Assembly: GCF_000690055.1 (NCBI RefSeq)
Contig: NZ_JJNZ01000070.1
Coordinates: 1 to 56,257 of the forward strand
Source: Pseudoalteromonas fuliginea
Lineage (GTDB): Bacteria > Pseudomonadota > Gammaproteobacteria > Enterobacterales > Alteromonadaceae
DNA length: 56,257 nucleotides
Direction of reading: 5' to 3'
The notes beneath the pieces were generated by a model, which was not told where the DNA came from, ran no database searches, and saw only the letters and a list, made by a program, of their open reading frames with translations. Made by a program: the position numbers and the translations under genes. Positions 16,262 to 24,721 of this stretch are shown here, piece by piece (positions within the stretch are counted from its first letter, which is position 1; each line of letters begins with the position of its first letter).

Positions 16262-18544
16262 ATGAAAGCAATGAAACGATCTACGTTAGCAACCCTAATT
16301 AACGCAACGTTGTTCTCTGCAGTAGCAGGTACTTCATTTTCTTCTTTAGCTGCGCAAGAAACAGCTAAAAAAAGCAACCAATTAGAAGTTATTCAAGTAA
16401 CCGCTCGTAAACGTGTCGAAAACGCTCAAGAAGTACCCGTGGCAGTATCTGCATTACAAGGTGATAACCTTGATGTGTATAGCTCTGCCGGTATGGATAT
16501 TCGCTTTATGAATGCGAAAATTCCAAGTTTAGCGATTGAGTCTTCTTATGGTCGTACATTTCCACGTTTTTATGTTCGTGGTTTAGGCAATACCGACTTT
16601 GATTTAAATGCATCACAACCTGTGTCACTGGTTGTTGACGATATCGTTCAAGAAAATGCGATTCTAAAAGGTTTCCCTGTATTTGATGTTGAGCGTGTAG
16701 AGGTTTTACGTGGTCCGCAAGGTACATTGTTTGGCCGTAATACACCGGCTGGTCTTGTAAAATTTGATTCGGTTAAACCTAGCCAAGAATTTGAAGGTTT
16801 TAGCTCAGTATCATATGGCACAGACAGTGCCGTTGATTTTAGAGGCGCGGTGGGTGGTGGTTTAACTGATAATCTTTCAGCACGTGTTTCTGTTCTTTGG
16901 CAAGACAAAGATAATTTTATTGATAACCGTGCGCCAGGTTTTGAACAAGATGATGTATTAGGTGGTTACACTGATAGAGCTGCACGTGTTCAATTCTTAT
17001 ATGAAAAAGATGATTTTTCAGCCTTACTTAATTATCACGTACGTAATATGGATGGCACACCTATTCCATTTCGTGCGAATGCAATTAAAAGTGGCACTAA
17101 CGATCTAGTTGATGACTTTGATTATAAAGTTGTTTACCACGATGCAGCAGCACGTGAAAAGCAAACTGTTGATGCACAAGGTTTAAGCTTAAAGCTAGAA
17201 TATGATTTTAATGATTACACTATTACTTCAATTTCAGGTTGGGAAAGCGCAGAAGTAAACTCGCGTGGCGATATTGATGGTGGTTATGGTGCTGACTTTT
17301 TAGGTGAGTTTCATGGTCCAGGTTCAATTCCATTCCCATCAGAAAGTGAAAGTGGTTTACCAGATCACGACCAATACACGCAAGAATTACGTTTAGCGAG
17401 TAACTACGACGGTGATGTTAATTTTCAAACCGGTTTATTTTATTTTGATGAATCAGTAACGATTGAAAACTTCGGCTACAATACGTTAGCTGGGGGCGCG
17501 TTAAACGGTTACGTTAATCAACAGCAAGATACTAAAGCTTGGGCTGTATTTGGTTCTGTAGATTACACTGTTTCTGATGATTTAAAACTAACGGCTGGCC
17601 TTCGTTACTCTGACGATGAAAAAGACTTTGAAGCAGTACGTAAAATAGTTAGCGATGACTGCCTAAATAACTTGATACAATGTAAAAACGATATCACCCG
17701 TACAACTGATGTAAGTGATGATCATGTAAGTTGGGATATTTCAGCGTCTTATAAATTAAATGATGATGTTAATTTATATGCACGAGTTGCAAATACATTC
17801 CGCGCTCCTAGTATTCAAGGTCGTATCACGTTCTCTGACGAGGTTACTACAGCTGACTCTGAAACTGTTACTTCATATGAGACAGGTTTCAAATCAGACG
17901 TACTTGATGGTCGCGGGCGTGTAAATGCGAGTATTTATTATTTTACTATGGATGATCAGCAATTAACTGCTGTAGGTGGGACTGCAAATACCACAAGTTT
18001 GCTCAATGCAGATAAGACAACAGGTTATGGTTTTGAACTTGATACCGAGTGGGTATTAACTGATGAGCTTAATGCCACGTTTAACTTTAGTTATAACAAA
18101 ACAGAGTTAAAAGATAACAGCATTACCATTCCTGTACCAGATCGTGACACATTGCATATTACTGATACGACAGTGAATGGCAGAGCAATCATTGATGGTA
18201 ATAGCTTACCTAATGCACCTGAGTTTATTTCTAACATAACACTTCGTTATTCAAAAGAACTAGCCGATGGTAACTTTTACGCTTACACCGATGTATCGTA
18301 CCGCAGTAAAGTTAACTTCTTCTTATATGAAGCGGTTGAGTTTGAAGGTAAACCGTTAACAGAAGTAGGTGTGCGCGCCGGTTATACTTGGGCTCAGGAT
18401 GATAATGAATACGAAGTAGCTGTTTTTGCTCGTAACTTATTTGATGAGCAAGTTGCTATTGGTGCAATCGACTTTAATAACAACACAGCAATGGTTAATG
18501 AAGAACGCTATGTTGGCGCTGAGTTTAAAGTTAACTTCTTCTAA
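16262..18544 (+). CDS. TonB-dependent receptor, substrate unknown
   Basis: This 760-residue outer-membrane receptor has a signal peptide (about 1-30, ending FSSLAAQE). A TonB box LEVIQVTA, plug (about 45-165, with RFYVRGLGNTDFDLNASQPV and VEVLRGPQGTLFGRNTPAG) and barrel finishing VGAEFKVNFF follow. VSLVVDDIV and GPQGTLFGRNTPAG place it in the large proteobacterial group that includes many siderophore and carbohydrate receptors; there is no STN domain. Two in-frame ATGs (16262 and 16271) are possible starts. No uptake partner is adjacent, so the substrate cannot be assigned. The apparent lack of a strong Fur box and the presence of a palindromic site 290 bp upstream hint at non-iron regulation. 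Confidence 0.88.
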   Translation: MKAMKRSTLATLINATLFSAVAGTSFSSLAAQETAKKSNQLEVIQVTARKRVENAQEVPVAVSALQGDNLDVYSSAGMDIRFMNAKIPSLAIESSYGRTFPRFYVRGLGNTDFDLNASQPVSLVVDDIVQENAILKGFPVFDVERVEVLRGPQGTLFGRNTPAGLVKFDSVKPSQEFEGFSSVSYGTDSAVDFRGAVGGGLTDNLSARVSVLWQDKDNFIDNRAPGFEQDDVLGGYTDRAARVQFLYEKDDFSALLNYHVRNMDGTPIPFRANAIKSGTNDLVDDFDYKVVYHDAAAREKQTVDAQGLSLKLEYDFNDYTITSISGWESAEVNSRGDIDGGYGADFLGEFHGPGSIPFPSESESGLPDHDQYTQELRLASNYDGDVNFQTGLFYFDESVTIENFGYNTLAGGALNGYVNQQQDTKAWAVFGSVDYTVSDDLKLTAGLRYSDDEKDFEAVRKIVSDDCLNNLIQCKNDITRTTDVSDDHVSWDISASYKLNDDVNLYARVANTFRAPSIQGRITFSDEVTTADSETVTSYETGFKSDVLDGRGRVNASIYYFTMDDQQLTAVGGTANTTSLLNADKTTGYGFELDTEWVLTDELNATFNFSYNKTELKDNSITIPVPDRDTLHITDTTVNGRAIIDGNSLPNAPEFISNITLRYSKELADGNFYAYTDVSYRSKVNFFLYEAVEFEGKPLTEVGVRAGYTWAQDDNEYEVAVFARNLFDEQVAIGAIDFNNNTAMVNEERYVGAEFKVNFF

Positions 18545-18571
18545 AGATAACCTTAAATTATATTAATTTTT

Positions 18572-18596
18572 AAAAGCCTGCCTTGTGCAGGCTTTT
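18572..18596 (+). terminator. Rho-independent terminator of the TonB receptor
   Basis: AAAAGCCTGC (18572-18581), loop CTTGT, GCAGGCTTTT (18587-18596): a 10-bp perfect stem ending in T residues, 28 bp after the stop. Confidence 0.88.
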
Positions 18597-18649
18597 ATGT
18601 TTTTATAAAGCTGGTAAAGTAGCGTTAATTAATTTAAAGAGATAAAAAG

Positions 18650-18949
18650 ATGGCTGGATTTTGGAATTACCGTGTAATTTTTTGTGAAGCAACGAAAGAT
18701 GAAGCAGCGCAATATCAAATACACGAAGTGGAATATAACTTGAACGGCAAAGTAACTAACTGGTCAGAAACAGGCGCAGCCCCTTTTGGTACAACATTAG
18801 ATGAATTAAAAGATGACTCAGAGCGTTTAAAAACAGCATTTGAAAAACCTGTACTTAAAGTTATGCGCAAAACGCGTGGCTATGAGCTTGTTGATGTTGA
18901 TACGGGTGAGGAAGCAACGGGTGAGCCGCCAGCAGGCTTAACGCAATAA
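18650..18949 (+). CDS. Small conserved-looking acidic protein, function unknown
   Basis: This 99-residue soluble protein (start MAGFWNYRVIFCEATKDEAA) has no signal peptide or membrane segment. It has an alpha/beta feel, with WNYRVIFCE, YQIHEVEYNLNGKV and a Pro-rich tail. The ribosome binding site AAAGAG precedes the ATG by about 7 bp and terminators lie on both sides, so it is a genuine stand-alone gene. I do not recognise the family. The regular spacing of polar and hydrophobic residues and the independent transcription unit argue against a random ORF. Confidence 0.7.
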   Translation: MAGFWNYRVIFCEATKDEAAQYQIHEVEYNLNGKVTNWSETGAAPFGTTLDELKDDSERLKTAFEKPVLKVMRKTRGYELVDVDTGEEATGEPPAGLTQ

Positions 18950-18962
18950 CTGTATTTATATA

Positions 18963-18988
18963 AAAGGTGCTTAAGGCGCCTTTTTTTA
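18963..18988 (+). terminator. Terminator after the 99-residue gene
   Basis: AAAGGTGC and GGCGCCTTT form a stem with G-T pairing and a short TTAA loop, followed by seven T. It lies 14 bp beyond the stop. Confidence 0.7.
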
Positions 18989-19015
18989 TTGTCAAAATTT
19001 AGCTTAGGTTAAATA

Positions 19016-19176
19016 ATACCAATCTGCTTATATATGGGTTCTATTTAACGTTAAGAAAATTACGCTAGAACTAGGCAAAAATTTTTGTATCTAGTTGTTC
19101 TAAATAAAAAATTTTTAACGACGTTATAGTGCAATTTAATTCGTTAAATTGATCAAAGATCTATGCAGGTTGGTAT
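19016..19176. mobile_element. MITE-like element, copy 1 (161 bp)
   Basis: The element starts ATACCAATCTGCTTA and ends TATGCAGGTTGGTAT; the ends are inverted repeats matching at 13 of 15 positions. An almost identical 161-bp copy (4 differences by eye) lies at 56090-56250. If the outer TA on each side is read as the duplicated target, it fits IS630/mariner-type MITEs. The interior is AT-rich and non-coding, with short self-complementary patches such as CAAAAATTTTTG. Its right end directly touches the AAGGA ribosome binding site of the HAD gene. Confidence 0.8.
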
Positions 19177-19181
19177 AAGGA
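19177..19181 (+). promoter_or_regulatory. Ribosome binding site that decides the HAD start
   Basis: AAGGA begins at the first base after the MITE. It is at zero spacing from the ATG at 19182 but 6 bp from the ATG at 19188, so the latter is the likelier initiator. Confidence 0.6.
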
Positions 19182-19187
19182 ATGAGG

Positions 19188-19844
19188 ATGACTTTACAAG
19201 CAATATTATTTGATATGGATGGCACATTAGTTGATTCAGAAAGTATGCACTTTGTATGCTGGAGTAAACTACTTAAGCCTTACGGTGTTAGTTATTTAGA
19301 AAATGATTTTTGTCAGCGCTTTTCGGGACGGCCCACTTTAGAAGCCGCAATCGAAATTAAGCAAGAGCATAACTTATCGGTAAGTGCACAATTTTTAGCA
19401 GATGAAAAATACCGTTTATTTGGTGGATATGTAGTAACACATTTACCGCCACTGATGCCATTTACAGAGCAAACGTTGAAAGCTGTAAAAGAGAGTGGCT
19501 TAAAAATGGCGCTAGTAACAGGCAGTGCTAAAAGTGAAGCTATGCCAATACTTAAAGGTTTAGGGTTTTATGAGCTGTTTGATACGGTGGTTACAAAAGA
19601 TGACGTAAGTAATCCTAAACCTGCTGGGGACCCATATTTACTGGCACTTGAGCAGATAAATATACAGGCAGGCAATGCAATTGCTGTTGAGGATACATTT
19701 ACCGGCGTTACGGCGGCCAACAATGCTTTGTTACGTGTGGTAGCCATTGCCAATAGCCATACTAAAGATCACGATTTTAGCCAAGCTACCTATCAAATGA
19801 GCAACTTAGATGAGTTTTGGCAATGGGCGCAATCTCAACTATAG
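19188..19844 (+). CDS. HAD-superfamily hydrolase, beta-phosphoglucomutase-like
   Basis: This 218-residue protein has HAD motif I ILFDMDGTLVDSE at the N-terminus, motif II LVTGSAKSE, motif III Lys in SNPKPAGDPYLLALE and motif IV VEDTFTGVTAANNA. The helical cap between motifs I and II places it in subclass IA with beta-PGM and YcjU/YniC phosphatases. It is likely a cytoplasmic phosphatase or mutase of a sugar phosphate; the substrate is not predictable. I choose ATG at 19188 over 19182 for ribosome binding site spacing. Its upstream region has been replaced by a MITE, so its promoter is either read-through or element-derived. The ligase gene follows after 33 bp. Confidence 0.87.
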   Translation: MTLQAILFDMDGTLVDSESMHFVCWSKLLKPYGVSYLENDFCQRFSGRPTLEAAIEIKQEHNLSVSAQFLADEKYRLFGGYVVTHLPPLMPFTEQTLKAVKESGLKMALVTGSAKSEAMPILKGLGFYELFDTVVTKDDVSNPKPAGDPYLLALEQINIQAGNAIAVEDTFTGVTAANNALLRVVAIANSHTKDHDFSQATYQMSNLDEFWQWAQSQL

Positions 19845-19877
19845 TTTAAGCCAACTTTTACATGCTTGGATGCGCCA

Positions 19878-20720
19878 ATGTTTACTATTAAACACCTGCT
19901 TTTAATTGTTATTGTACTTTTTACGCAATGCATAAGTGCAGCACAGCCGTCTGTTTTACTGGCTAAAGTATATGACAAAACTAAGCATTATGATGTAAGT
20001 AAGTATTTAGTCAGTGAAAAATATGATGGCGTAAGAGCTATCTGGACCGGCACGGAGTTTTTAACTCGTAAGGGTAATATTATCAATGCGCCAAGTTGGT
20101 TTACAGCGCCATTGCCAAATGTATGGCTTGATGGTGAGCTGTGGACTAAACGTGAGCACTTTTCTGCGCTGAGTGGCATAGTCAGAACTAAAAAACCTAA
20201 TAATCATGATTGGCAAACTATTACTTATAAAGTATTTGATATGCCAGATAAAAATCTGCCTTTTAGCACTCGCTATAAAAACTATAATGAGCTAATTACT
20301 AGCCTAAACTTGCCGCACATTAGTGCAGTAGGTCAATATAGCTTTACAAATAATGAGCAGCTTACAGAGTATTTTGAGAACATAACTAAGCAGGGCGGCG
20401 AGGGTGTAATGCTTCATTTGGCCAGCGCGAAGCACAGCAATGGAAGAAGTAATGCATTACTAAAATTAAAACCTTATTTAGATGCAGAAGCGGTTGTAAT
20501 TGCACACTTACCAGGCAAAGGTAAATATCAAGGAATGTTAGGGGCATTAAGGGTAAAAACAGCGCAGGGGCAGGTATTTTCTATTGGTACTGGGTTTAAT
20601 GATGCACAGCGCTCCATTCCACCGGAAATTGGTAGTACTGTAACGTACCGATTTCATGGCTTAACAAAAAATGGGTTACCGCGTTTTGCTAGTTTTTTAC
20701 GGGTCAGAGATAGTTTATAA
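19878..20720 (+). CDS. ATP-dependent DNA ligase with signal peptide (Lig E type)
   Basis: This 280-residue protein from ATG 19878 starts with a hydrophobic signal sequence (HLLLIVIVLFTQCISAAQ). Ligase motif I KYDGVRA (lysine that takes AMP), motif III DGELW, motif IIIa YKVFDMPD, motif IV GGEGVMLH and motif V LLKLKPY follow, then a compact OB domain. This minimal two-domain form with a leader matches the Lig E group of periplasmic ligases in Haemophilus, Neisseria, Vibrio and other marine gammaproteobacteria. The proposed roles are repair of imported or extracellular DNA. A TTG 12 bp upstream would extend it by four residues but would spoil the signal peptide. How ATP reaches the enzyme outside the cytoplasm is unresolved for the family. 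Confidence 0.88.
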   Translation: MFTIKHLLLIVIVLFTQCISAAQPSVLLAKVYDKTKHYDVSKYLVSEKYDGVRAIWTGTEFLTRKGNIINAPSWFTAPLPNVWLDGELWTKREHFSALSGIVRTKKPNNHDWQTITYKVFDMPDKNLPFSTRYKNYNELITSLNLPHISAVGQYSFTNNEQLTEYFENITKQGGEGVMLHLASAKHSNGRSNALLKLKPYLDAEAVVIAHLPGKGKYQGMLGALRVKTAQGQVFSIGTGFNDAQRSIPPEIGSTVTYRFHGLTKNGLPRFASFLRVRDSL

Positions 20721-20782
20721 CATTTATAAATTTTACAAAGTGTGCTAAATTGCGCGGCCTTTTTGGTAATGTGTGGTGAAGT

Positions 20783-22147
20783 ATGTTTGTAGGTTTTGAT
20801 TACGGTAGTTCTAATTGTGCTATGGGTGTAATGAGCGAGGGTAATGTTCAATTAGTACCGCTAGAGCAAGGAAAACATTACTTACCGTCTACACTTTACA
20901 CTCATCACAGTGCGTTGGTTGTTGATTTTGTTGCTAAGCATTTACATGGCACAGCCCATGAGCATGACTTTTTAACGCAGCGCCAAGCATTATTAAATAC
21001 CTTACCTCGTATTAAGTCAGACCTTGATTTACAACCTTCAGATGAAACCCTATTTATTGGTCGTGAAGCGATTAGCGAGTACGTGCAGTTTCCTGAAGAA
21101 GGCTATTTTGTTAAGTCCCCTAAATCATTTTTTGGTGCAACAGGTTTAAAGCAAGGTCAAATTAACTTTTTTGAAGATATCGCAACCGCGATGATCTTAA
21201 AAATTAAGCAACGCGCTGAGCGCTCTTTAGGTAAAACACTTACACAAACAGTGATTGGTCGCCCAGTAAACTTCCAAGCTGTGGGTGGCGATCAATCAAA
21301 TCAACAAGCGGTCGGTATTTTAGAGCGTGCTGCTAAACGTGCTGGTTTTAAAGACGTAGAGTTTTTATATGAGCCACTTGCTGCGGGTATCGATTACGAG
21401 AGTGATTTAACTCAGGATCAAAAAGTACTCGTTATTGATATTGGTGGTGGTACAAGTGACTGCTCATTTGTACAAATGGGCCCAAGCTTTAGAGGAAATA
21501 GCCAGCGCGATAGCGATTTTTTATCTCACAGTGGTAAACGTGTTGGCGGAAATGATTTAGATATTGCTTTGAGCTTTCATGGTTTAATGCCGTTATTGGG
21601 TTTAGGCAGTACGTTTAAATCGGGTTTGCCTTTGCCTAATCAAGCGTTTTGGCAAGCGTGTAAAATTAACGATGTAAACTTACAAAGCCAATTTTATAGT
21701 GAAAGCCATACCCGAGAGCTAAATGCACAATTACGTGATGTAAGTGCGCCTGAGCTTTATAAGCGTTTAATACATTTACAGCAAAACAAGCAAGGCCATC
21801 AATTAGTGCAACAAGGTGAAGCGGCTAAAATAGCACTTTCATCAGCTAGTGCGTTTGATTGTGATTTAAGCTTTTTAGATAGTGGACTGAATAAAAATGT
21901 ATCTGTAAGCGATTTAGCTGTTGCCGTTGAGAGTAGTATTAGCCAAATAGTTACTTTAGCAAAACAAGCAATCAGCGACGCTGCGACCACGCCAGACATT
22001 ATTTACTTAACAGGCGGTAGTGCACAATCACCATTGATTAAAGCGGCTTTAAGTGAGCACTTAGGCGATATAAAAATGGTTAACGGGGATCACTTTGGTA
22101 GTGTAACCGCTGGCCTGACTAAATGGGCCAGCATGCTTTATAAATAA
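20783..22147 (+). CDS. yegD: YegD-type Hsp70 family protein
   Basis: This 454-residue actin-fold ATPase has the phosphate-1 motif FVGFDYGSSNCAMGV at the N-terminus, IGRPVNFQAVGG, the adenosine/phosphate-2 motif VLVIDIGGGTSDCSFV near residues 215-230 and IYLTGGSAQSPLIKAAL near the C-terminus. It corresponds to the DnaK-like YegD subfamily, which lacks the C-terminal substrate-binding domain. The cellular job of YegD is unclear; a chaperone-like role is assumed. The ribosome binding site GGTGAAG precedes the ATG. It lies 62 bp after the ligase gene and converges with mgsA. Confidence 0.88.
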   Translation: MFVGFDYGSSNCAMGVMSEGNVQLVPLEQGKHYLPSTLYTHHSALVVDFVAKHLHGTAHEHDFLTQRQALLNTLPRIKSDLDLQPSDETLFIGREAISEYVQFPEEGYFVKSPKSFFGATGLKQGQINFFEDIATAMILKIKQRAERSLGKTLTQTVIGRPVNFQAVGGDQSNQQAVGILERAAKRAGFKDVEFLYEPLAAGIDYESDLTQDQKVLVIDIGGGTSDCSFVQMGPSFRGNSQRDSDFLSHSGKRVGGNDLDIALSFHGLMPLLGLGSTFKSGLPLPNQAFWQACKINDVNLQSQFYSESHTRELNAQLRDVSAPELYKRLIHLQQNKQGHQLVQQGEAAKIALSSASAFDCDLSFLDSGLNKNVSVSDLAVAVESSISQIVTLAKQAISDAATTPDIIYLTGGSAQSPLIKAALSEHLGDIKMVNGDHFGSVTAGLTKWASMLYK

Positions 22148-22166
22148 CCTAGATTACAATTGAGGT

Positions 22167-22631
22167 TTAAAGATCTATTTGTCGGGTTGCGAGGTATTTT
22201 TCGTAATCTGGCAATGTACGTTCAAGCTCTACGTCCATAAGCGGTGAGCTTAATAACATATCTGCACTCACTTCATTACACGCCACCGGAATATTCCAAA
22301 CAGCTGCTAAACGCAGTAGTGCTTTAACATCAGGGTCATGAGGCTGTGATGCTAATGGGTCCCAAAAAAATATTAAAACATGTATCTCATGTTCTGCTAT
22401 TTTAGCGCCAAGTTGTTGATCGCCGCCCATAGGACCACTTAAAAGCTGAACTACATCAAGCCCCGTCGTTTTTTGAATTAAATGCCCCGTAGTACCTGTG
22501 CCATATAAAGTGTGCTTACTTAGTATTTCTTTGTGTTTTTCACACCATAATTTTAATGCTGCTTTTTTACCGTCGTGCGCCACTAAAGCAATATTTTTTT
22601 GTGCGGGAAGAGATTGTGTTTTTTGTTCCAT
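22167..22631 (-). CDS. mgsA: Methylglyoxal synthase
   Basis: This 154-residue protein, counted from MEQKTQSLPAQ, aligns with E. coli MgsA almost residue for residue. The segments TLYGTGTTGHLIQ, LLSGPMGGDQQ, FFWDPL and PHDPDVKAL place the catalytic residues Asp71, Asp91, His98 and Asp101 at the same numbers as in E. coli. It converts dihydroxyacetone phosphate to methylglyoxal plus phosphate, a bypass when sugar phosphates accumulate. A longer frame to 22685 exists but adds 18 residues with no counterpart, so I start at 22631. It is convergent with yegD. Confidence 0.93.
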   Translation of the reverse strand: MEQKTQSLPAQKNIALVAHDGKKAALKLWCEKHKEILSKHTLYGTGTTGHLIQKTTGLDVVQLLSGPMGGDQQLGAKIAEHEIHVLIFFWDPLASQPHDPDVKALLRLAAVWNIPVACNEVSADMLLSSPLMDVELERTLPDYEKYLATRQIDL

Positions 22632-22644
22632 GCTAATTCTTTTT

Positions 22645-22696
22645 ATTGATGAACCTAAACTCGGAAGAATGAACCTCTTAACCAAAGTGCAGGTTA
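22645..22696. repeat. Degenerate copy of the AACCTGAACT dispersed palindrome
   Basis: AACCTAAACT near 22650 and AAAGTGCAGGTTAG near 22685 form an imperfect inverted repeat that resembles the perfect one at 54036-54078. TTAACC and GGTTAG flank AAAGTGCA as at 11105-11122. It occupies the gap between mgsA and the LysE gene. Confidence 0.4.
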
Positions 22697-22697
22697 G

Positions 22698-23342
22698 TTA
22701 AAATAATAGATTGATAGCAAGGGCAATAAATACAATGCCAGTGATCCTATCAATCCAAAGTTGGCTATTTGGGTTACGTCTAAAAAACTGTGCAATTTTG
22801 TCGCCAAAATAAATATACGTGCAGTCAATTGGAAAAGCAAAAAGAGGGTAAAGTAAGCCAAAAAAAGCGAGCTGAAAAGTAGCCGATGAAAGCGTTGGAT
22901 CTACAAATTGCGGAATAAATGCAATAAAGAATAATGCTACTTTAGGGTTTAGTACTTCAGTCATCATCGCCTGAAACATGACATTACTTTTTTTACTGGT
23001 ACTTATATGCGGTTTATCGGTTTGCTTGCCCTCAGGTGTCTGCTCTGGCTGCTTTAGCGTGCCTTTAATCATCATAAACCCTAAATAGCATAAGTATGCT
23101 GCGCCTGCGTATTGCACTGCGGCATAAGCACTAGGAGAGGCTTTTAGTACTGCGCTTAGGCCTACAACAGCAAATAGCGTATGAATAACTCCACCTAATG
23201 CAAAACCAAATGCACTTTGCATACCAGCGCCTCGACCATTAGCAAATGTTTGCGCCATCAAAAATGCATTTGATGGCCCTGGCGCTACTGCCATTAAAAA
23301 GCTGGCTAATAAAAATGAGATTAGAAAGTCAGGATTGATCAT
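22698..23342 (-). CDS. LysE/RhtB-family exporter
   Basis: This 214-residue protein with about six transmembrane helices starts FLISFLLASFLMAVAPGPSNAFLMAQ, the diagnostic N-terminal motif of the LysE/RhtB superfamily (A-P-G-P at helix 1). VGLSAVLKASPSAYAAVQYAGAAYLCYLG and EVLNPKVALFFIAFIPQFV are further family blocks. It probably exports an amino acid or related compound such as homoserine or threonine. The start overlaps the stop of the Bcr/CflA gene by 4 bases, so the two efflux genes form one translationally coupled unit. Confidence 0.88.
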   Translation of the reverse strand: MINPDFLISFLLASFLMAVAPGPSNAFLMAQTFANGRGAGMQSAFGFALGGVIHTLFAVVGLSAVLKASPSAYAAVQYAGAAYLCYLGFMMIKGTLKQPEQTPEGKQTDKPHISTSKKSNVMFQAMMTEVLNPKVALFFIAFIPQFVDPTLSSATFQLAFFGLLYPLFAFPIDCTYIYFGDKIAQFFRRNPNSQLWIDRITGIVFIALAINLLF

Positions 23343-24538
23343 TGAGTACTTTTAGCTGGGTGTAAAGTATGGGCTTTTTTGCTCATTAAAATAAACCAAA
23401 GCGGAGCTAGTAATAATAAGTGAAAAGCAATTAGCCATGGTGTGCTTAGCCCTAAATACTGGGTCAATACTACCAATATGCTAGCGCCACTCATTTGCAT
23501 AGCACCGAGTAATGCAGAGGCTGTGCCTGCTTGTTTAGGAAAGCTAGACAGAGACATTCCTGCTGCAGAGCCTAAACTTAAAGCAAACCCTAATGCAGCA
23601 ATTAAGATAGGTAACATAAGCGCAAATGCTGTTTCTATACCGCTAAGGGCTAACATTAAAATGCCTGAAAAAACCAGTACACTCACACCGACACGCAAAG
23701 CACGTTGGCTATTTCGTTTAATGTAGGTTGGTAAAATAAAACTTGCGACAATACTTATTACGGCATTTAACGTAAACCAAAAAGTAAAGTCGGCTACGGT
23801 GCCGCCTAAATGTGTAATAAGCCAGCCTGGAGCGAGCGTTACATACACTAATATGGCCGACATTGAGACCATACAAATTAGGCTATTAAACAAAAATACC
23901 GGTGTTTTAATAATCGGTGTAAAGCGACGTAAATCTAAAATATGCCCTTGATAATGACTATCAGCAGGGCGAGTTTCTCTAAAAAAGAATAGCGTAACAA
24001 TAAGGCCCAAAATGGCAAACGCGGTTAAAAACATAAAGTTCATACGCCAGCCAAACTGTACGGTAAGCCAAGCCCCTAAAATAGGTGCCATTGCCGGAAT
24101 GAAACACACAATCCCGTTAAGGTAGGTGATCATCTGACCGCTTCGTTCACTACCATATTTATCACGCACTATCGCAAATGCGACAACAAACGTGGCACAG
24201 GCTCCAATTCCCTGAAAAGCACGTGCTATCAGCAATATCTCAAAAGAAGGCGAGTAGTATGCGAGTAATGCAGAGCTTGCATACAAACTAATACCCACTA
24301 CTGCCACTGGTTTTCGGCCAAATCTATCAGCCAAAGGGCCCGCAATTAATTGGCCTAGACCTACTGTTAGCATAAAAATAGCAACGGTTTGCTGTACTTG
24401 TTGTTCAGTAACTGCAAATTGTTCTGCAATAGTTGGAAAAGCAGGTAGGTAAATATCGATTGCCATAGGGCAAAATATAACGAGTAACGCTAAGATAAGT
24501 AACAAGGTCATATTAGGTTTAGCGGGCTGTGTTTGCAT
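23339..24538 (-). CDS. Bcr/CflA-family multidrug efflux MFS transporter
   Basis: This 399-residue 12-helix MFS protein has MAIDIYLPAFPTIAEQF in helix 1 (DHA1, Bcr/CflA signature with the conserved acidic residue), motif A GPLADRFGRKPV between helices 2 and 3, and RAFQGIGACATFVVAFAIVRD in helix 4. It exports drugs or endogenous compounds by proton antiport. The frame extends upstream to 24616, but a strong AAAGGAGA site lies 5 bp before the ATG at 24538 and the preceding residues are not family-like, so the shorter start is used. It is coupled to the LysE exporter. Confidence 0.88.
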   Translation of the reverse strand: MQTQPAKPNMTLLLILALLVIFCPMAIDIYLPAFPTIAEQFAVTEQQVQQTVAIFMLTVGLGQLIAGPLADRFGRKPVAVVGISLYASSALLAYYSPSFEILLIARAFQGIGACATFVVAFAIVRDKYGSERSGQMITYLNGIVCFIPAMAPILGAWLTVQFGWRMNFMFLTAFAILGLIVTLFFFRETRPADSHYQGHILDLRRFTPIIKTPVFLFNSLICMVSMSAILVYVTLAPGWLITHLGGTVADFTFWFTLNAVISIVASFILPTYIKRNSQRALRVGVSVLVFSGILMLALSGIETAFALMLPILIAALGFALSLGSAAGMSLSSFPKQAGTASALLGAMQMSGASILVVLTQYLGLSTPWLIAFHLLLLAPLWFILMSKKAHTLHPAKSTQ

Positions 24539-24721
24539 TGAGTCTCCTTTTGTCGAGTATTTTAGGTGGGCACTCATAAAAAAGAAAGGGCTTATGACCC
24601 CTGCATAGGCTGTCATTCTTACTTTTTGATTGGATTAAGCTAAAAAGCCAGCATAAATGCACTTTTTAAAACTGGTCTGATGTGTTAATTTTAAAAAAGT
24701 AACTGTTGATGGAAAATAATA

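Noticed and set aside
16020..16377. Two leftward 74-residue ORFs upstream of the second receptor
   Set aside because: One overlaps the receptor start antisense and the other lies in its leader; neither has a ribosome binding site or recognisable motif.
22632..22685. N-terminal extension of methylglyoxal synthase
   Set aside because: The 18 extra residues have no counterpart in MgsA, and the catalytic residue numbers match E. coli exactly from the ATG at 22631.
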